64,000 nucleotides of DNA from an uncultured Eubacteriales bacterium. GTDB lineage: Bacteria; Bacillota; Clostridia; Oscillospirales; Acutalibacteraceae. Positions 32,696 to 41,227 of the stretch are shown here, piece by piece. Within the stretch, counting starts at the first letter, position 1, and every line of letters begins with the position of its first letter. Location: assembly GCA_934454845.1 (NCBI GenBank), contig CAKSGV010000001.1:62001-126000 (forward strand). The letters are read 5' to 3'. The notes beneath the pieces were generated by a model. It searched no databases and had not been told where the DNA came from. It was given only the letters and a program-made list of their open reading frames with translations. The position numbers and the translations under genes are program-made.

Positions 32696-33184
32696 TCAGA
32701 GAAGATAATGATCAATAAGCTTATGATTGATCTCAAATAAGTTTTCTATTTCATAGCGGTTATCAAAATTATCGCGGATAAGAATTCTGTTGTTTTTAAG
32801 CATTTTTATATTCCGCGAATAATTTGATACTTCAAAAACGCACTCTCCGCGGTCGGTTTCCACATCAAGCTTAAGCGCCGCTCCTATATCTTTAGCGCTT
32901 ATTATCCTTGTTATCTTAGGAATAAAATAATAATCTTTAAGATAATCGGATAAAGCTTTTTTGCTTTCTTTCGATAATTTATCGATATCCTTTATAATCG
33001 CAATTTCTCTGTTTTGAGAATCAAAAAGCACAATAAAATTATCTTTTGCCGACATCGGGAAAAGCCGCCTGGCAGAAAGCGAAGTAAAGCTTTTTCCGTC
33101 AGAAAGTTTTAGGCTTAATGAATTTTCGGAATTAACAGAGATCATAGCGCTTGAATCTTCAATATATAATCTTTCTGTGTTCAT
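32696..33184 (-). CDS. DUF1854 family protein
   Basis: The 162-residue protein is mostly beta with mixed charge (SLKLSDGKSFTSLSARRLFPMS, then YFIPKITRIISAKDIGAALKLDVETDRG, then LKNNRILIRDNFDNRYEI). This matches the DUF1854 family, which is nearly always encoded beside an ABC exporter, and in some bacteria near cyanophycin genes. It has no signal peptide or membrane helix. It overlaps the ABC gene by four bases, which suggests a complex or shared task. The biochemical role is unknown. Confidence 0.85.
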   Translation of the reverse strand: MNTERLYIEDSSAMISVNSENSLSLKLSDGKSFTSLSARRLFPMSAKDNFIVLFDSQNREIAIIKDIDKLSKESKKALSDYLKDYYFIPKITRIISAKDIGAALKLDVETDRGECVFEVSNYSRNIKMLKNNRILIRDNFDNRYEIENLFEINHKLIDHYLL

Positions 33185-35427
33185 ACGTTCACCCGCTCTT
33201 TTGTACTTTTTTTCTGCAGCATTTCCGCCATTCCCTGTATTTCCACCAAGCGGTAATACTTGCCTTTTTTCTCCATAAGCTCATCGGGAGTTCCGCATTC
33301 TATTATTCTGCCCTTATCGACGACAACAATTTTATTTGCTTTTCTAAGCGTTGAAAGCCTGTGGGCGATCATAATAGTGGTTCTGCCCGAAATCAGGCGC
33401 TCAATAGCCTCCTGAATAAGGTGCTCGGTTTCGCTGTCCACAGAGGCGGTTGCCTCGTCGAATATCAGTAACGACGGATTTTTAAGCACCGCTCTAGCAA
33501 TCGAAAGCCTTTGTTTTTCCCCTCCCGAAAGCCCTATTCCTCTCTCTCCGAGCATAGCGTCATACCCGTCAGGCATACGGGAAATAAAAGAGTGGGCATT
33601 AGCGATATCGGCAGACTCTATGACCTGCTCTACCGACGCTTCGGGATCCGAAAACGCGATATTATTATAAACCGTATCGTTAAACATCGTCGGTTCCTGC
33701 TGAACAAAGCCTATCTGATCGCGGTAGCTTTTAAGATCGATATTCTTTATATTCTTACCGTCAACATATATCTCGCCGTCGTAATTATCATAAAATCTCA
33801 TAAGAAGATTTATCATCGTGCTTTTGCCCGAACCCGTCGTTCCTACTACGCCGACAATATCTCCCGGCTCTATGGTAAGGTTTATATTATCGAGCGTTTT
33901 TTTGGTGCGGTCGAATGAGAAATTCACGTTCTTAAATTCGATTTTACCCTCTATTTTATCGATATTGTTGCCTTTCCCGAAATCGCGCTCTATGTCCGCG
34001 TCTATAATATCAAGCACTCTTTCGATAGAGGTCAGAGCCTGCTGATATTTATCGGAAATATTTGCAAAAAATCTCACAGGCACATAAAACTGCGCCGCAT
34101 AGGAAATAAACGATACCAAAAGACCAACGGACATATTGCTGTTTCCGCCTATTACCAGCTCTCCGCCGAATCCCCAGATTATCAGCGAGCCCATTGAAAC
34201 GAGCATTGTGATAACGTGCGGGAAGACCGTGTTTAAAGCTGACGCGTTTTTTCTCTCTTTGTAAAGCTTATCGTTTATATCCTCGAATTTATTAATCGTT
34301 CTTTCTTCGCCGGTGAAAGATTTTATTATTCTTATTCCCGGAATTGAATCGCAAAGCATAGAATTCACGGCAGATGATCTCATCCAAATTCTGTGGTAAA
34401 TAGGTCTAACCTTTTTGCCGAACCACTTTGAACCGATTACGATTATCGGGATCGGAGTAAGCGAAAGTATAGTTAGCTTCCAGTTAAGAGCAAGCATTAT
34501 TATAATGATTCCGATCATTGTAAGGAACTGAACTATCGCTTCCTGAGTTATAGTCATCATAAAATTGTTTATCGTGTTAGTATCCCCGCTGATCCTAGAA
34601 GTGATAGAGCCGGTGCTGGTTTTATCAAAAAAGGATATTGGAAGATACTGCGTTTTTTTATAAACATCGTTTCTTAAATGAGTAACTATCCTGTTTCCGG
34701 CATTATCCATAAGATATCCTCTCACCGATCCGAGAACGCATTGAAGAAGATATAAAAACAAGAGCAGTCCCACAAGCATAAAAAGCTTTTTGATATCAGA
34801 GTTAGGCAAAACATCGTCAACCAAAGTCTTTGTTATATAAGGAGGCACAAGCAGCGAAGATGTCGCAACGCCCGACATTATAAGACAAAGTATAAGCACC
34901 CATTTTTCAGGAGCAACATAACTCCAGAGTTTTTTAAGTATTTTTCCTTTTCCCAAGCAGTGAATGCATTCTGCTCCGGGTCTTATAAGAGGCGCTCCGC
35001 AGTTTTTGCAGATGCAGTGCATTTTTTCTATCGCCTCTGTAATACCGCTTAGCACTTCCTCATTTGTTTCACCGCTTTTAATGAGGTTTAGCTGATCACA
35101 GATCGATTCCATCATTCCCACAACGCCGAAGCTGAATTTCATAACAGTTTCGCCGTTTATTATAAGGCTTGCAATTCCGTAATTTCTGCTTACTTCCGCA
35201 AACTTTACATCCTTTAAAGAAACAAAAAAGCCGCTGTCGGGATTTTCGCTTTCCTCAACGCAAAAAAGTCGATCTTCGGTAAAAACCAAAGCCGATTCGC
35301 CAAAGGTTGAGTCAAGCAAAATATCGCCGACAACAGCTATCAGAGCTTCTTCATTGTCCGCAAGCGCTTGTTTGATCCGTCGTCGCATTCGATCGGAAAT
35401 TTCTTTGTTACTGACAATTTTATTCAT
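33181..35427 (-). CDS. ABC exporter (permease-ATPase fusion) with N-terminal zinc-ribbon domain
   Basis: The 748 residues begin with a soluble sensor-like domain (about 1-130) and a zinc ribbon (CKNCGAPLIRPGAECIHC, about 143-160), then a six-helix type I exporter domain (about 175-465) and an ATPase with Walker A VVGTTGSGKST, Q-loop FVQQEPTMF, signature LSGGEKQRLSIARA, Walker B LLIFDEA and the H-loop AHRLST. As a half-transporter it should homodimerise. I chose the ATG at 35427, with AGGG upstream; a GTG lies three codons earlier. Substrate unknown. It pairs with the DUF1854 gene. Confidence 0.9.
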   Translation of the reverse strand: MNKIVSNKEISDRMRRRIKQALADNEEALIAVVGDILLDSTFGESALVFTEDRLFCVEESENPDSGFFVSLKDVKFAEVSRNYGIASLIINGETVMKFSFGVVGMMESICDQLNLIKSGETNEEVLSGITEAIEKMHCICKNCGAPLIRPGAECIHCLGKGKILKKLWSYVAPEKWVLILCLIMSGVATSSLLVPPYITKTLVDDVLPNSDIKKLFMLVGLLLFLYLLQCVLGSVRGYLMDNAGNRIVTHLRNDVYKKTQYLPISFFDKTSTGSITSRISGDTNTINNFMMTITQEAIVQFLTMIGIIIIMLALNWKLTILSLTPIPIIVIGSKWFGKKVRPIYHRIWMRSSAVNSMLCDSIPGIRIIKSFTGEERTINKFEDINDKLYKERKNASALNTVFPHVITMLVSMGSLIIWGFGGELVIGGNSNMSVGLLVSFISYAAQFYVPVRFFANISDKYQQALTSIERVLDIIDADIERDFGKGNNIDKIEGKIEFKNVNFSFDRTKKTLDNINLTIEPGDIVGVVGTTGSGKSTMINLLMRFYDNYDGEIYVDGKNIKNIDLKSYRDQIGFVQQEPTMFNDTVYNNIAFSDPEASVEQVIESADIANAHSFISRMPDGYDAMLGERGIGLSGGEKQRLSIARAVLKNPSLLIFDEATASVDSETEHLIQEAIERLISGRTTIMIAHRLSTLRKANKIVVVDKGRIIECGTPDELMEKKGKYYRLVEIQGMAEMLQKKSTKERVNV

Positions 35428-35442
35428 TTTTATCACCCTTAA

Positions 35443-35471
35443 AAAGACGAATTTTTTAAGCTTTCGTCTTT
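35443..35471 (-). promoter_or_regulatory. Hairpin at the 5' end of the ABC mRNA
   Basis: AAAGACGAA (35443-35451) and TTCGTCTTT (35463-35471) form a 9-bp stem. On the minus strand it is followed by TTAAGGG, the ribosome-binding site. The predicted transcript starts right at this stem, so it could be a short attenuator or a 5' stabilising structure. Confidence 0.5.
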
Positions 35472-35478
35472 CGGGTAG

Positions 35479-35507
35479 ATTTTAGCACAATGCTTTTTTA
35501 TTTGCAA
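35479..35507 (-). promoter_or_regulatory. Promoter of the ABC/DUF1854 operon
   Basis: On the minus strand, TTGCAA (35507-35502), a 17-base spacer and TGC-TAAAAT (extended -10, box 35484-35479). Confidence 0.75.
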
Positions 35508-35575
35508 CTGAATTTCTATATCTTTTTATATTTTCCTAAATATGAAAAGTGATTTTAAAATAAAGCTTAACTTTC

Positions 35576-36802
35576 TTAAATTTTTATTCTGAGCATTGAT
35601 CCTCTTTTTATTTCGCGGTCAAAAGGTACCCTTATTTTCATCATCGGGCTGGGCGCGCATTCAATATTTTCTCCCGCCTCGTTTAAAAGAGGATCGGCAA
35701 TTATTTTATAAGGCGCATACCCTGCCTCTAAGCATTCAAGGGTATCCCCTCTATTGAATTTGTTTTTAAGCACAGCCTCAACAAATCCGTTTTCATATCC
35801 GCTTACTACAGCCGCAACCGCATAGTCCCTTAGATATCCCGCGTCTTTGTAGGTCTGGGAATTTTCGGGTCTTCCGAAATAAAATCCTGTCGAATATGCT
35901 CTGTGGCTAATGGTATTAAGTTCGTTTACTGTCCACTCCGGCGGTGCCCAGCCCTCAAAATTATCATTTAAGCTGTCAAGCGCGCCGCTGTAAGCATTAG
36001 CAGTTACCGCAACATAATATTCTGATTTTGCCCTGCCCTCAATTTTAAGACAGTCTATTCCGATTTTTGCAAACTTATCAAGATAATTTATCATACAAAG
36101 ATCGTTTGCGTTTAGAATATATGTACCTTTTTTGCTTTCGGTTATATCAAATAATTGTCCCGGTCTGTTTGTTCCCATAAGAGAGTAACTCCAGCGGCAA
36201 GGCTGAGCGCAGTCGCCGCGGTTAGCGTCTCTTCCCGTCATATAGCTTGAAAGCAGACACCTCGCTGAAAAGGAAACACACATCGCCCCGTGCACAAAGC
36301 ACTCAAGTTCTAAACCGGCAGGAATATTATTCCTGATTTTTTCAATCTCTTCAAAGGAAAGTTCTCTTGCCAGCACAACTCTCTTTGCGCCCATATCATA
36401 AAATGCTTTTGCCGATTCGCTGTTTACAGTTCCCGACTGCACCGAAATATGCAGCTCGCAGTCAGGCGCGTATTTCTTTATAAGATTCATAGTTCCGAGG
36501 TCAGAGGCAATAATAGCGTCTGCCTTGCAGGAATTAAGAAACTCAAGAAATTCGGGCAGCTTTTTTATCTCGTCTTCGTGAGGAAGTGTGTTACAGGCAA
36601 TATTGACCTTTTTACCATGAGAGTGGGCATATAATATGCCTTCCTTTATTTCATCGGCACCGAAATTCGGCGAGGCGGTTCTCATTCCGAATTCCTCGCC
36701 TGAAAAATATACCGCATCAGCCCCGAAATCCACAGCGGTCTTAAGCCTTATAAGATCCCCCGCAGGACATAAAAGTTCGGGAATTTTAATATCAGTCTTC
36801 AT
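35576..36802 (-). CDS. U32-family protein, TrhP-like
   Basis: The 408-residue U32 protein carries the family signature ECFVHGAMCVSFSARCLLSS and the downstream cysteines GDCAQPCRW. The N-terminus reads PELLCPAGDLIRLKTAVDFGADAVYF. Relatives such as YegQ/TrhP form 5-hydroxyuridine at tRNA position 34 using prephenate, rather than acting as peptidases. Bacillus encodes its TrhP pair near mltG, and here mltG lies directly upstream, which supports the TrhP reading. It overlaps the mltG stop by 11 bases and is last in the thyX operon. Confidence 0.88.
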   Translation of the reverse strand: MKTDIKIPELLCPAGDLIRLKTAVDFGADAVYFSGEEFGMRTASPNFGADEIKEGILYAHSHGKKVNIACNTLPHEDEIKKLPEFLEFLNSCKADAIIASDLGTMNLIKKYAPDCELHISVQSGTVNSESAKAFYDMGAKRVVLARELSFEEIEKIRNNIPAGLELECFVHGAMCVSFSARCLLSSYMTGRDANRGDCAQPCRWSYSLMGTNRPGQLFDITESKKGTYILNANDLCMINYLDKFAKIGIDCLKIEGRAKSEYYVAVTANAYSGALDSLNDNFEGWAPPEWTVNELNTISHRAYSTGFYFGRPENSQTYKDAGYLRDYAVAAVVSGYENGFVEAVLKNKFNRGDTLECLEAGYAPYKIIADPLLNEAGENIECAPSPMMKIRVPFDREIKRGSMLRIKI

Positions 36803-37862
36803 AAACCCAGTTGTTTTCCGCCTTTAATTTTGCAATGATAGCATTATGCTCAGAAAGAGTTTTTCTGTAATAAAATTTCATACTCTTATCTGTTACAAAG
36901 TAATAATAATCAAAATCCTTAGTTGGATTGACAGACGCTTTAATCGAGCTTATGCTCGGCGAGCAAAGCGGTCCCGGAGGAAGACCTGAAGCTGTGTAGG
37001 TGTTATAAGCACCGTCGCCGTAAGGATATTTCCTTGTAGGCGATGAACCCAGAGTCTGAAACTTGTCGCTTTCAAGCCTGTTATAAAAAACAGCTGCCAC
37101 ATTGCAGGACTCATCATATTTTCCGCCCGATTCCATTTCAACAATAGACGCCATAGTCATAATTTCGTGGAAAGAATATTTGCTGCTCTTTATCTTTGCT
37201 CTTATTTCGTCAGTAAGTTTTGAATTTAAGTTCGAAAGCATTTTATCCACGGCAAGATGAGCGCAGTCCATCTTCGGATCGTTATAAAAAGAATAAGTGT
37301 CGGGGAATAAGTAACCCTCTAATCTGTAATGCACCTTATCGGTGGGAATTTCATTTACAAAATCATAATTAAAAGAGCCTGTCTGCACTTCGTTCAAAAA
37401 TTTCTCTTTTGTGCAAACGCCTTTTTTCTCAAGAATTTCTGCTATTTCGTCAACGCTCGCTCCCTCTGGTATCTTGACAGATACGGAAGAAACCTTTTCT
37501 CCGCCGGTGATCAGCATCTGAGCGATTTTTTCATAGCTGTCGTTTGTTTTGAATTTGAATGTTCCGTAATTATACTTGGATTCATAGCCTTTAAGCTTTG
37601 AATAGAGTCTGAAAAGAGTTTTATATTTAACAGCGCCCGAATTTTTAAGCTCTGCCGCTATCACTGAAGACGGCGAACCCTGCTTTATGACCATTGTGCA
37701 GTCTTTACCCTTAGCTTCGCCCTTAAAATCGGCAAACGCCATTCCGCAGATAAATCCGATTATCGCCAAAACGGCCAAAACAATTATAAGCACCGTAAGC
37801 TTTTTTTTGCTTTTTTTGGGTTTTGCCCCGGTACTAACTTCCAAATTCTCATTTTCCTGCAT
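36792..37862 (-). CDS. mltG: Endolytic murein transglycosylase MltG
   Basis: Cuts nascent glycan strands and so sets their length. The 356 residues have a short cytoplasmic N-terminus, a transmembrane helix (about 22-44, LTVLIIVLAVLAIIGFICGM), a LysM-like region and the YceG catalytic domain with TMASIVEMESGGKYD (catalytic Glu near 224) and NRLESDKFQTLGSSPT. I chose the ATG at 37862 because AGAGGG lies 6 bases upstream; an ATG six codons earlier lacks a site and overlaps the previous gene. Confidence 0.95.
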   Translation of the reverse strand: MQENENLEVSTGAKPKKSKKKLTVLIIVLAVLAIIGFICGMAFADFKGEAKGKDCTMVIKQGSPSSVIAAELKNSGAVKYKTLFRLYSKLKGYESKYNYGTFKFKTNDSYEKIAQMLITGGEKVSSVSVKIPEGASVDEIAEILEKKGVCTKEKFLNEVQTGSFNYDFVNEIPTDKVHYRLEGYLFPDTYSFYNDPKMDCAHLAVDKMLSNLNSKLTDEIRAKIKSSKYSFHEIMTMASIVEMESGGKYDESCNVAAVFYNRLESDKFQTLGSSPTRKYPYGDGAYNTYTASGLPPGPLCSPSISSIKASVNPTKDFDYYYFVTDKSMKFYYRKTLSEHNAIIAKLKAENNWVYED

Positions 37863-37876
37863 TTTTCGCCCTCTTT

Positions 37877-38416
37877 TCATCTGAAATAGTTTATCTGTTT
37901 TTTTAATTTATCCGGATCGGAGCCTAATGCGCATAAAAGCTCAAAAGCAAACTCGAAAGCTCCTCCTGCTCCCGAAGCGGTAACGATTTTTCCATCTCTT
38001 ACAGCGGCTTTTCTTAAAATCTGCGCGCCTTTTAAAAACTCCTCAAAGTCTTGAAAGCAGGTGGCTTTTTTGCCATCTAAATATCCTCTTTTCCCGAGTA
38101 TCATAGGAGCCGCGCAAATAGCTGCCATAACCGCATTTTTTTCTTTTGCCGATTTTAGAATCTCATCAATTTTAGGCTCTTTGTCAAGATTATCGGCTCC
38201 GGGCATTCCTCCCGGCATAACAACCGCCGTTATATCCGAAAAATCTCCGCCTTTAAAATTTATATCACACTTTATCGTGATATTGTGGTTACCCGTGACA
38301 AAAAGTCCGTCTTTAAAGCTTACTGTTTTAACATCAAATCCGGCTCTTTTTAAAATATCTATAGGAACTATCGCCTCGGTTTCTTCAAACCCGTCGGCAA
38401 GTAAAAAATAAACCAT
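37877..38416 (-). CDS. DJ-1/PfpI-family protein
   Basis: The 179 residues match the DJ-1 group: EETEAIVPIDILKRAGFDV at the N-terminus (with the conserved Glu near 15) and the nucleophile elbow MAAICAAPMIL (Cys near 100), then ATCFQDFE and the C-terminal helices. Family members include glutathione-independent glyoxalases, chaperones and amidases, and the exact role is unknown. It sits four bases after tmk and just before mltG in the thyX operon. Confidence 0.9.
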   Translation of the reverse strand: MVYFLLADGFEETEAIVPIDILKRAGFDVKTVSFKDGLFVTGNHNITIKCDINFKGGDFSDITAVVMPGGMPGADNLDKEPKIDEILKSAKEKNAVMAAICAAPMILGKRGYLDGKKATCFQDFEEFLKGAQILRKAAVRDGKIVTASGAGGAFEFAFELLCALGSDPDKLKKQINYFR

Positions 38417-38419
38417 TTT

Positions 38420-39094
38420 TCAGTCCTTCTTTTCTAAGATAGGTAAAACCTCCGATAAGATATCCGAAGAAATATCCTCTATGGATCTTGCTTTCATATT
38501 CTTGGCGCAGCTTATAACTTTCCACCCGGAATACTCCGCAACCTCTTTTGCCGCCTCGCGGCACTTCGAAAGATAATCTATATCAGCCTCGTGAATATCC
38601 TTTTTACTTTCATCACCCAAATATCGGTTGCTTAAAAGCTTTTGCGAAACTTCAACGGGCATATCAAGAAATATAACCTTATCAGGCTTCGGAATTCCGA
38701 TTTTTATGTACTCAAAATCATAAAGCCAGTCAAGATAATCTTTTCTCTCATTTTTTAAAAGCTTTGCCGCCTGATGAATAGCATTTGAAGTCGTATATCT
38801 TCCGGCGATAACGTTTCCGCCGTTTTCATAATACTTTCCCCAAGAAGTCTTATAAGACGCTATTCTGTCCACCGTGTAAAAAACCGATGCGGCATAGGCG
38901 TTAACATCTCCGGGGTGACTGCCGAATTTGCCTGATAAATACATCTTTACAAGCGCGCTTGACTCCGAGTCATAATCCGGGAAAGAAACGGACACACAAT
39001 CGATTTTTTTTTCTTTGAGAGTTTTGTATAAAAACTCAAGCTGGGTGGATTTTCCGCTCCCGTCAAGCCCCTCGATAACTATAAGCTTACCCAT
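38420..39094 (-). CDS. tmk: Thymidylate kinase
   Basis: Phosphorylates dTMP to dTDP. The 224 residues show P-loop VIEGLDGSGKSTQ near 6, the DR(Y) region reading AGRYTTSNAIHQAAK near 95 and LDMPVEVSQKLL near 145. It overlaps thyX by eight bases, so synthesis and phosphorylation of dTMP are coupled in one transcript. The DRY motif reads GRY here, and the lid differs from that of Escherichia coli, as in many clostridial members. Confidence 0.9.
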   Translation of the reverse strand: MGKLIVIEGLDGSGKSTQLEFLYKTLKEKKIDCVSVSFPDYDSESSALVKMYLSGKFGSHPGDVNAYAASVFYTVDRIASYKTSWGKYYENGGNVIAGRYTTSNAIHQAAKLLKNERKDYLDWLYDFEYIKIGIPKPDKVIFLDMPVEVSQKLLSNRYLGDESKKDIHEADIDYLSKCREAAKEVAEYSGWKVISCAKNMKARSIEDISSDILSEVLPILEKKD

Positions 39095-39860
39095 TATTTT
39101 TCAACTCACTGTAAAACTTTTTCATTTCAGCCGCTTTTCCGCAAGTCATTTTCCCTTCGGGACAGCCTCCGCTGACACATCCGGGGCCTGCCTTTTCAAA
39201 AAGCTCAGGCGCAACTTTGTAAACCAGCGTCAGCATCTGATTTGCAACATCTCTTATCTCCCACTGTGCTCTGTTGCAGCAGCGGTGTCTGAAGAAATTA
39301 AGCAGCGATCTTGCATTCATAGTTACGACCATTTTGGTTTCACAGGCGTTAGGCAGAACAAAACGCGCGTCTTCAATAGCCTTTTTCTGTGCCAGACGTG
39401 AAGCTGTCTTTTCGTCTTTCCCCTCTTTTAAGAATTCATCTTTGTGCTTTTTTGAGAGAATTTCCGCTATTTCATCATAAGCTTTTTGAGCATCGGCCAT
39501 TGATTTTTCATATATTTCCAAAGCCTTTTTATCCCCTGCTATTTCAGGAGGGGTTACATACTCAAAACTGCCCTCGCTTACATATCTCTGGCTCTTTACA
39601 GAATATGATGCGATCCTGTGGCGAGTAAACTGCGCAAGAAGCGATCTTGAAACGCCTTCAATACCGAATGTGAAGCTTACATGCTCGACAGGGCTCTCAT
39701 GACCGAGAGAAGAAAGCATTTCAACAAATGATCTTGCTTTTTCGTCGGTAAGGCCCTCGTTAAGCTCTGCTATGCCGGAAGAGCTGTAACAAAGCTTGGC
39801 GGCGCAGGCAACAGTTTTCACCGGATCGGGAGTATACGCTAACAAAAAGACTTTTGACAT
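39087..39860 (-). CDS. thyX: Flavin-dependent thymidylate synthase
   Basis: Makes dTMP from dUMP with FAD, NADPH and methylene-tetrahydrofolate. The 257 residues include the ThyX motif RHRIASYSVKSQRY (R-H-R-x7-S-x-R-Y) near 80 and FRHRCCNRAQWEIR near 190. A final cysteine cluster (GCVSGGCPEGKMTCG) resembles tails in clostridial ThyX proteins. I chose the ATG at 39860, with GGA 8 bases upstream, instead of a GTG four codons before. It heads the thyX-tmk-DJ-1-mltG-U32 operon. Confidence 0.96.
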   Translation of the reverse strand: MSKVFLLAYTPDPVKTVACAAKLCYSSSGIAELNEGLTDEKARSFVEMLSSLGHESPVEHVSFTFGIEGVSRSLLAQFTRHRIASYSVKSQRYVSEGSFEYVTPPEIAGDKKALEIYEKSMADAQKAYDEIAEILSKKHKDEFLKEGKDEKTASRLAQKKAIEDARFVLPNACETKMVVTMNARSLLNFFRHRCCNRAQWEIRDVANQMLTLVYKVAPELFEKAGPGCVSGGCPEGKMTCGKAAEMKKFYSELKNNG

Positions 39861-39895
39861 TATATTTTCCACATCTTTTCTTACTATTTATAATC

Positions 39896-39924
39896 ATTAT
39901 AACAAATCCCTCCGCTCTCTTCAA
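39896..39924 (-). promoter_or_regulatory. Promoter of the thyX operon
   Basis: On the minus strand, TTGAAG (39924-39919), a 17-base spacer and the extended -10 TGTTATAAT (box 39901-39896). It lies about 35 bases from the thyX start. Confidence 0.82.
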
Positions 39925-39984
39925 TCGATTTTCTCAAAAAATTTAATTTTTGTAAAAAAAGGTCTTTTTATGAGCGAGAAAATG

Positions 39985-39993
39985 TGGTACAAT
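39985..39993 (+). promoter_or_regulatory. Extended -10 promoter of prs
   Basis: TGG-TACAAT (39985-39993) is an extended -10 element. The -35 region (TTTTTA at 17 bases) is poor. It lies 30 bases upstream of the ATG at 40024. Confidence 0.6.
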
Positions 39994-40023
39994 AGTAACA
40001 TAATTTAGGGAATGGAGAATTAT

Positions 40024-41151
40024 ATGTCGAACATTGATTTTAAGCACACACCTTATGGAGATCTGGCAATAGTAAGTATGAGAGGCTGCGAGGATATAGC
40101 AAACAAAGTAGATTATTACCTTAAGCAATGGAGAAATATCCCGGAAGACGAAACTTTCGTCGTAACAGCGAATTGTCCGAGATTCGGAACAGGCGAAGCC
40201 AAAGCGGTACTTAATCACACCGCCCGCGGACTAGACGCATTTATAATCTGTGACTGCTTTAATTACAATGTAACATATAAAATGTACGGTATGACCGTGC
40301 CGATGAGCCCCGATGATCATTTTCAGGATCTTAAAAGAGTTATAGCGGCTTTCGGCGGCAAAGCGAGAAGAATAACTGTTATAATGCCTATGCTTTATGA
40401 GGGCAGACAGCACCGCAGAACAGCAAGAGAATCTATGGACTGCGCTATGGCACTGCAGGAGCTCGTTGCAATGGGAGTTAAGAATATAATCACTTTCGAC
40501 GCTCACGATCCCCGCGTAAATAACGCGATCCCGCTCGACGGTTTTGACAATGTTCAGGCGGCATATCAAATGATAAAAGCACTTCTTAAAAATGTCCCTG
40601 ATATCAAGCTTGACCGTGACCATACAATGATAGTTTCACCCGATGAGGGCGGAATGGGAAGATGTATTTATTATTCTTCCGTTTTAGGGCTGGAACTGGG
40701 AATGTTCTATAAGCGCCGCAATTATTCCGTTGTTGTCAACGGCAGAAACCCGATTGAAGCCCACGAATTCTTGGGTAACGATATTACGGGCAAAGACCTT
40801 ATTCTTGTTGACGATATGATTTCTTCCGGCGAATCTATGCTCGATATCGCCGCCAAGTTAAAGGAAATGGGCGCCGGAAGAATATTTATTTTCTCAACTT
40901 TCGGCCTTTTTGTTAACGGTCTTGAAAAATTTGACGAATATTATGAAAACAAACTTATCGATAAGATATTCACAACAAACCTTATTTTTCAACCCGAGGA
41001 GCTTCTTAAGAGAGATTGGTATTGCTCGGTAAATATGGCGAAATATATTTCCTTGCTTATTGATACACTTAATAATGATAATTCAATAAGCAGTCTTCTT
41101 GATCCTGTAGACAGAATTAAAAAAGTCGTTTCGGCATATAAAAATAAATAA
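40024..41151 (+). CDS. Ribose-phosphate pyrophosphokinase, long form
   Basis: Makes PRPP from ribose-5-phosphate and ATP. The 375 residues are longer than the usual 310-320. Conserved parts are the ATP region (MPMLYEGRQHRRTARE near 125), FDAHDPRVNNA (metal-binding His/Asp) and the PRPP-binding loop DLILVDDMISSGES near 250. The start at 40024 (MSNIDFKHTP) has GGAG 7 bases upstream; an ATG four codons earlier is less well placed. It is flanked by its own promoter and terminator. The extra length probably defines a separate clostridial subgroup. Confidence 0.92.
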   Translation: MSNIDFKHTPYGDLAIVSMRGCEDIANKVDYYLKQWRNIPEDETFVVTANCPRFGTGEAKAVLNHTARGLDAFIICDCFNYNVTYKMYGMTVPMSPDDHFQDLKRVIAAFGGKARRITVIMPMLYEGRQHRRTARESMDCAMALQELVAMGVKNIITFDAHDPRVNNAIPLDGFDNVQAAYQMIKALLKNVPDIKLDRDHTMIVSPDEGGMGRCIYYSSVLGLELGMFYKRRNYSVVVNGRNPIEAHEFLGNDITGKDLILVDDMISSGESMLDIAAKLKEMGAGRIFIFSTFGLFVNGLEKFDEYYENKLIDKIFTTNLIFQPEELLKRDWYCSVNMAKYISLLIDTLNNDNSISSLLDPVDRIKKVVSAYKNK

Positions 41152-41163
41152 TCTTAATTTTTT

Positions 41164-41196
41164 ATCCTCAAAGCGAAAGCTTTGAGGATTTTTTTA
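41164..41196 (+). terminator. Terminator after prs
   Basis: ATCCTCAAAGC (41164-41174), GAAA tetraloop, GCTTTGAGGAT (41179-41189), then seven T residues. A textbook intrinsic terminator. Confidence 0.92.
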
Positions 41197-41212
41197 TTTT
41201 TCGGGCAAAATA
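41184..41212 (+). promoter_or_regulatory. Possible forespore-type promoter of gpr
   Basis: GGGCAAAATA (41203-41212) fits the SigF -10 pattern GGnnAnAnTR. The only upstream partner is GGATT in the terminator stem at a short 12-base distance. Gene identity makes a forespore promoter expected, but the sequence support is weak. Confidence 0.3.
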
Positions 41213-41227
41213 AATCAGGTGATAAAA

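Noticed and set aside
32637..32736. PBP start at the upstream in-frame TTG (32736)
   Set aside because: It lacks a ribosome-binding site, overlaps the end of the DUF1854 gene and adds a segment encoded by the terminator-like hairpin, which is not expected in the family.
41164..41189. GC-balanced hairpin after prs as a riboswitch for gpr
   Set aside because: A simple 11-bp stem with a GAAA loop followed by seven T residues is an ordinary terminator.
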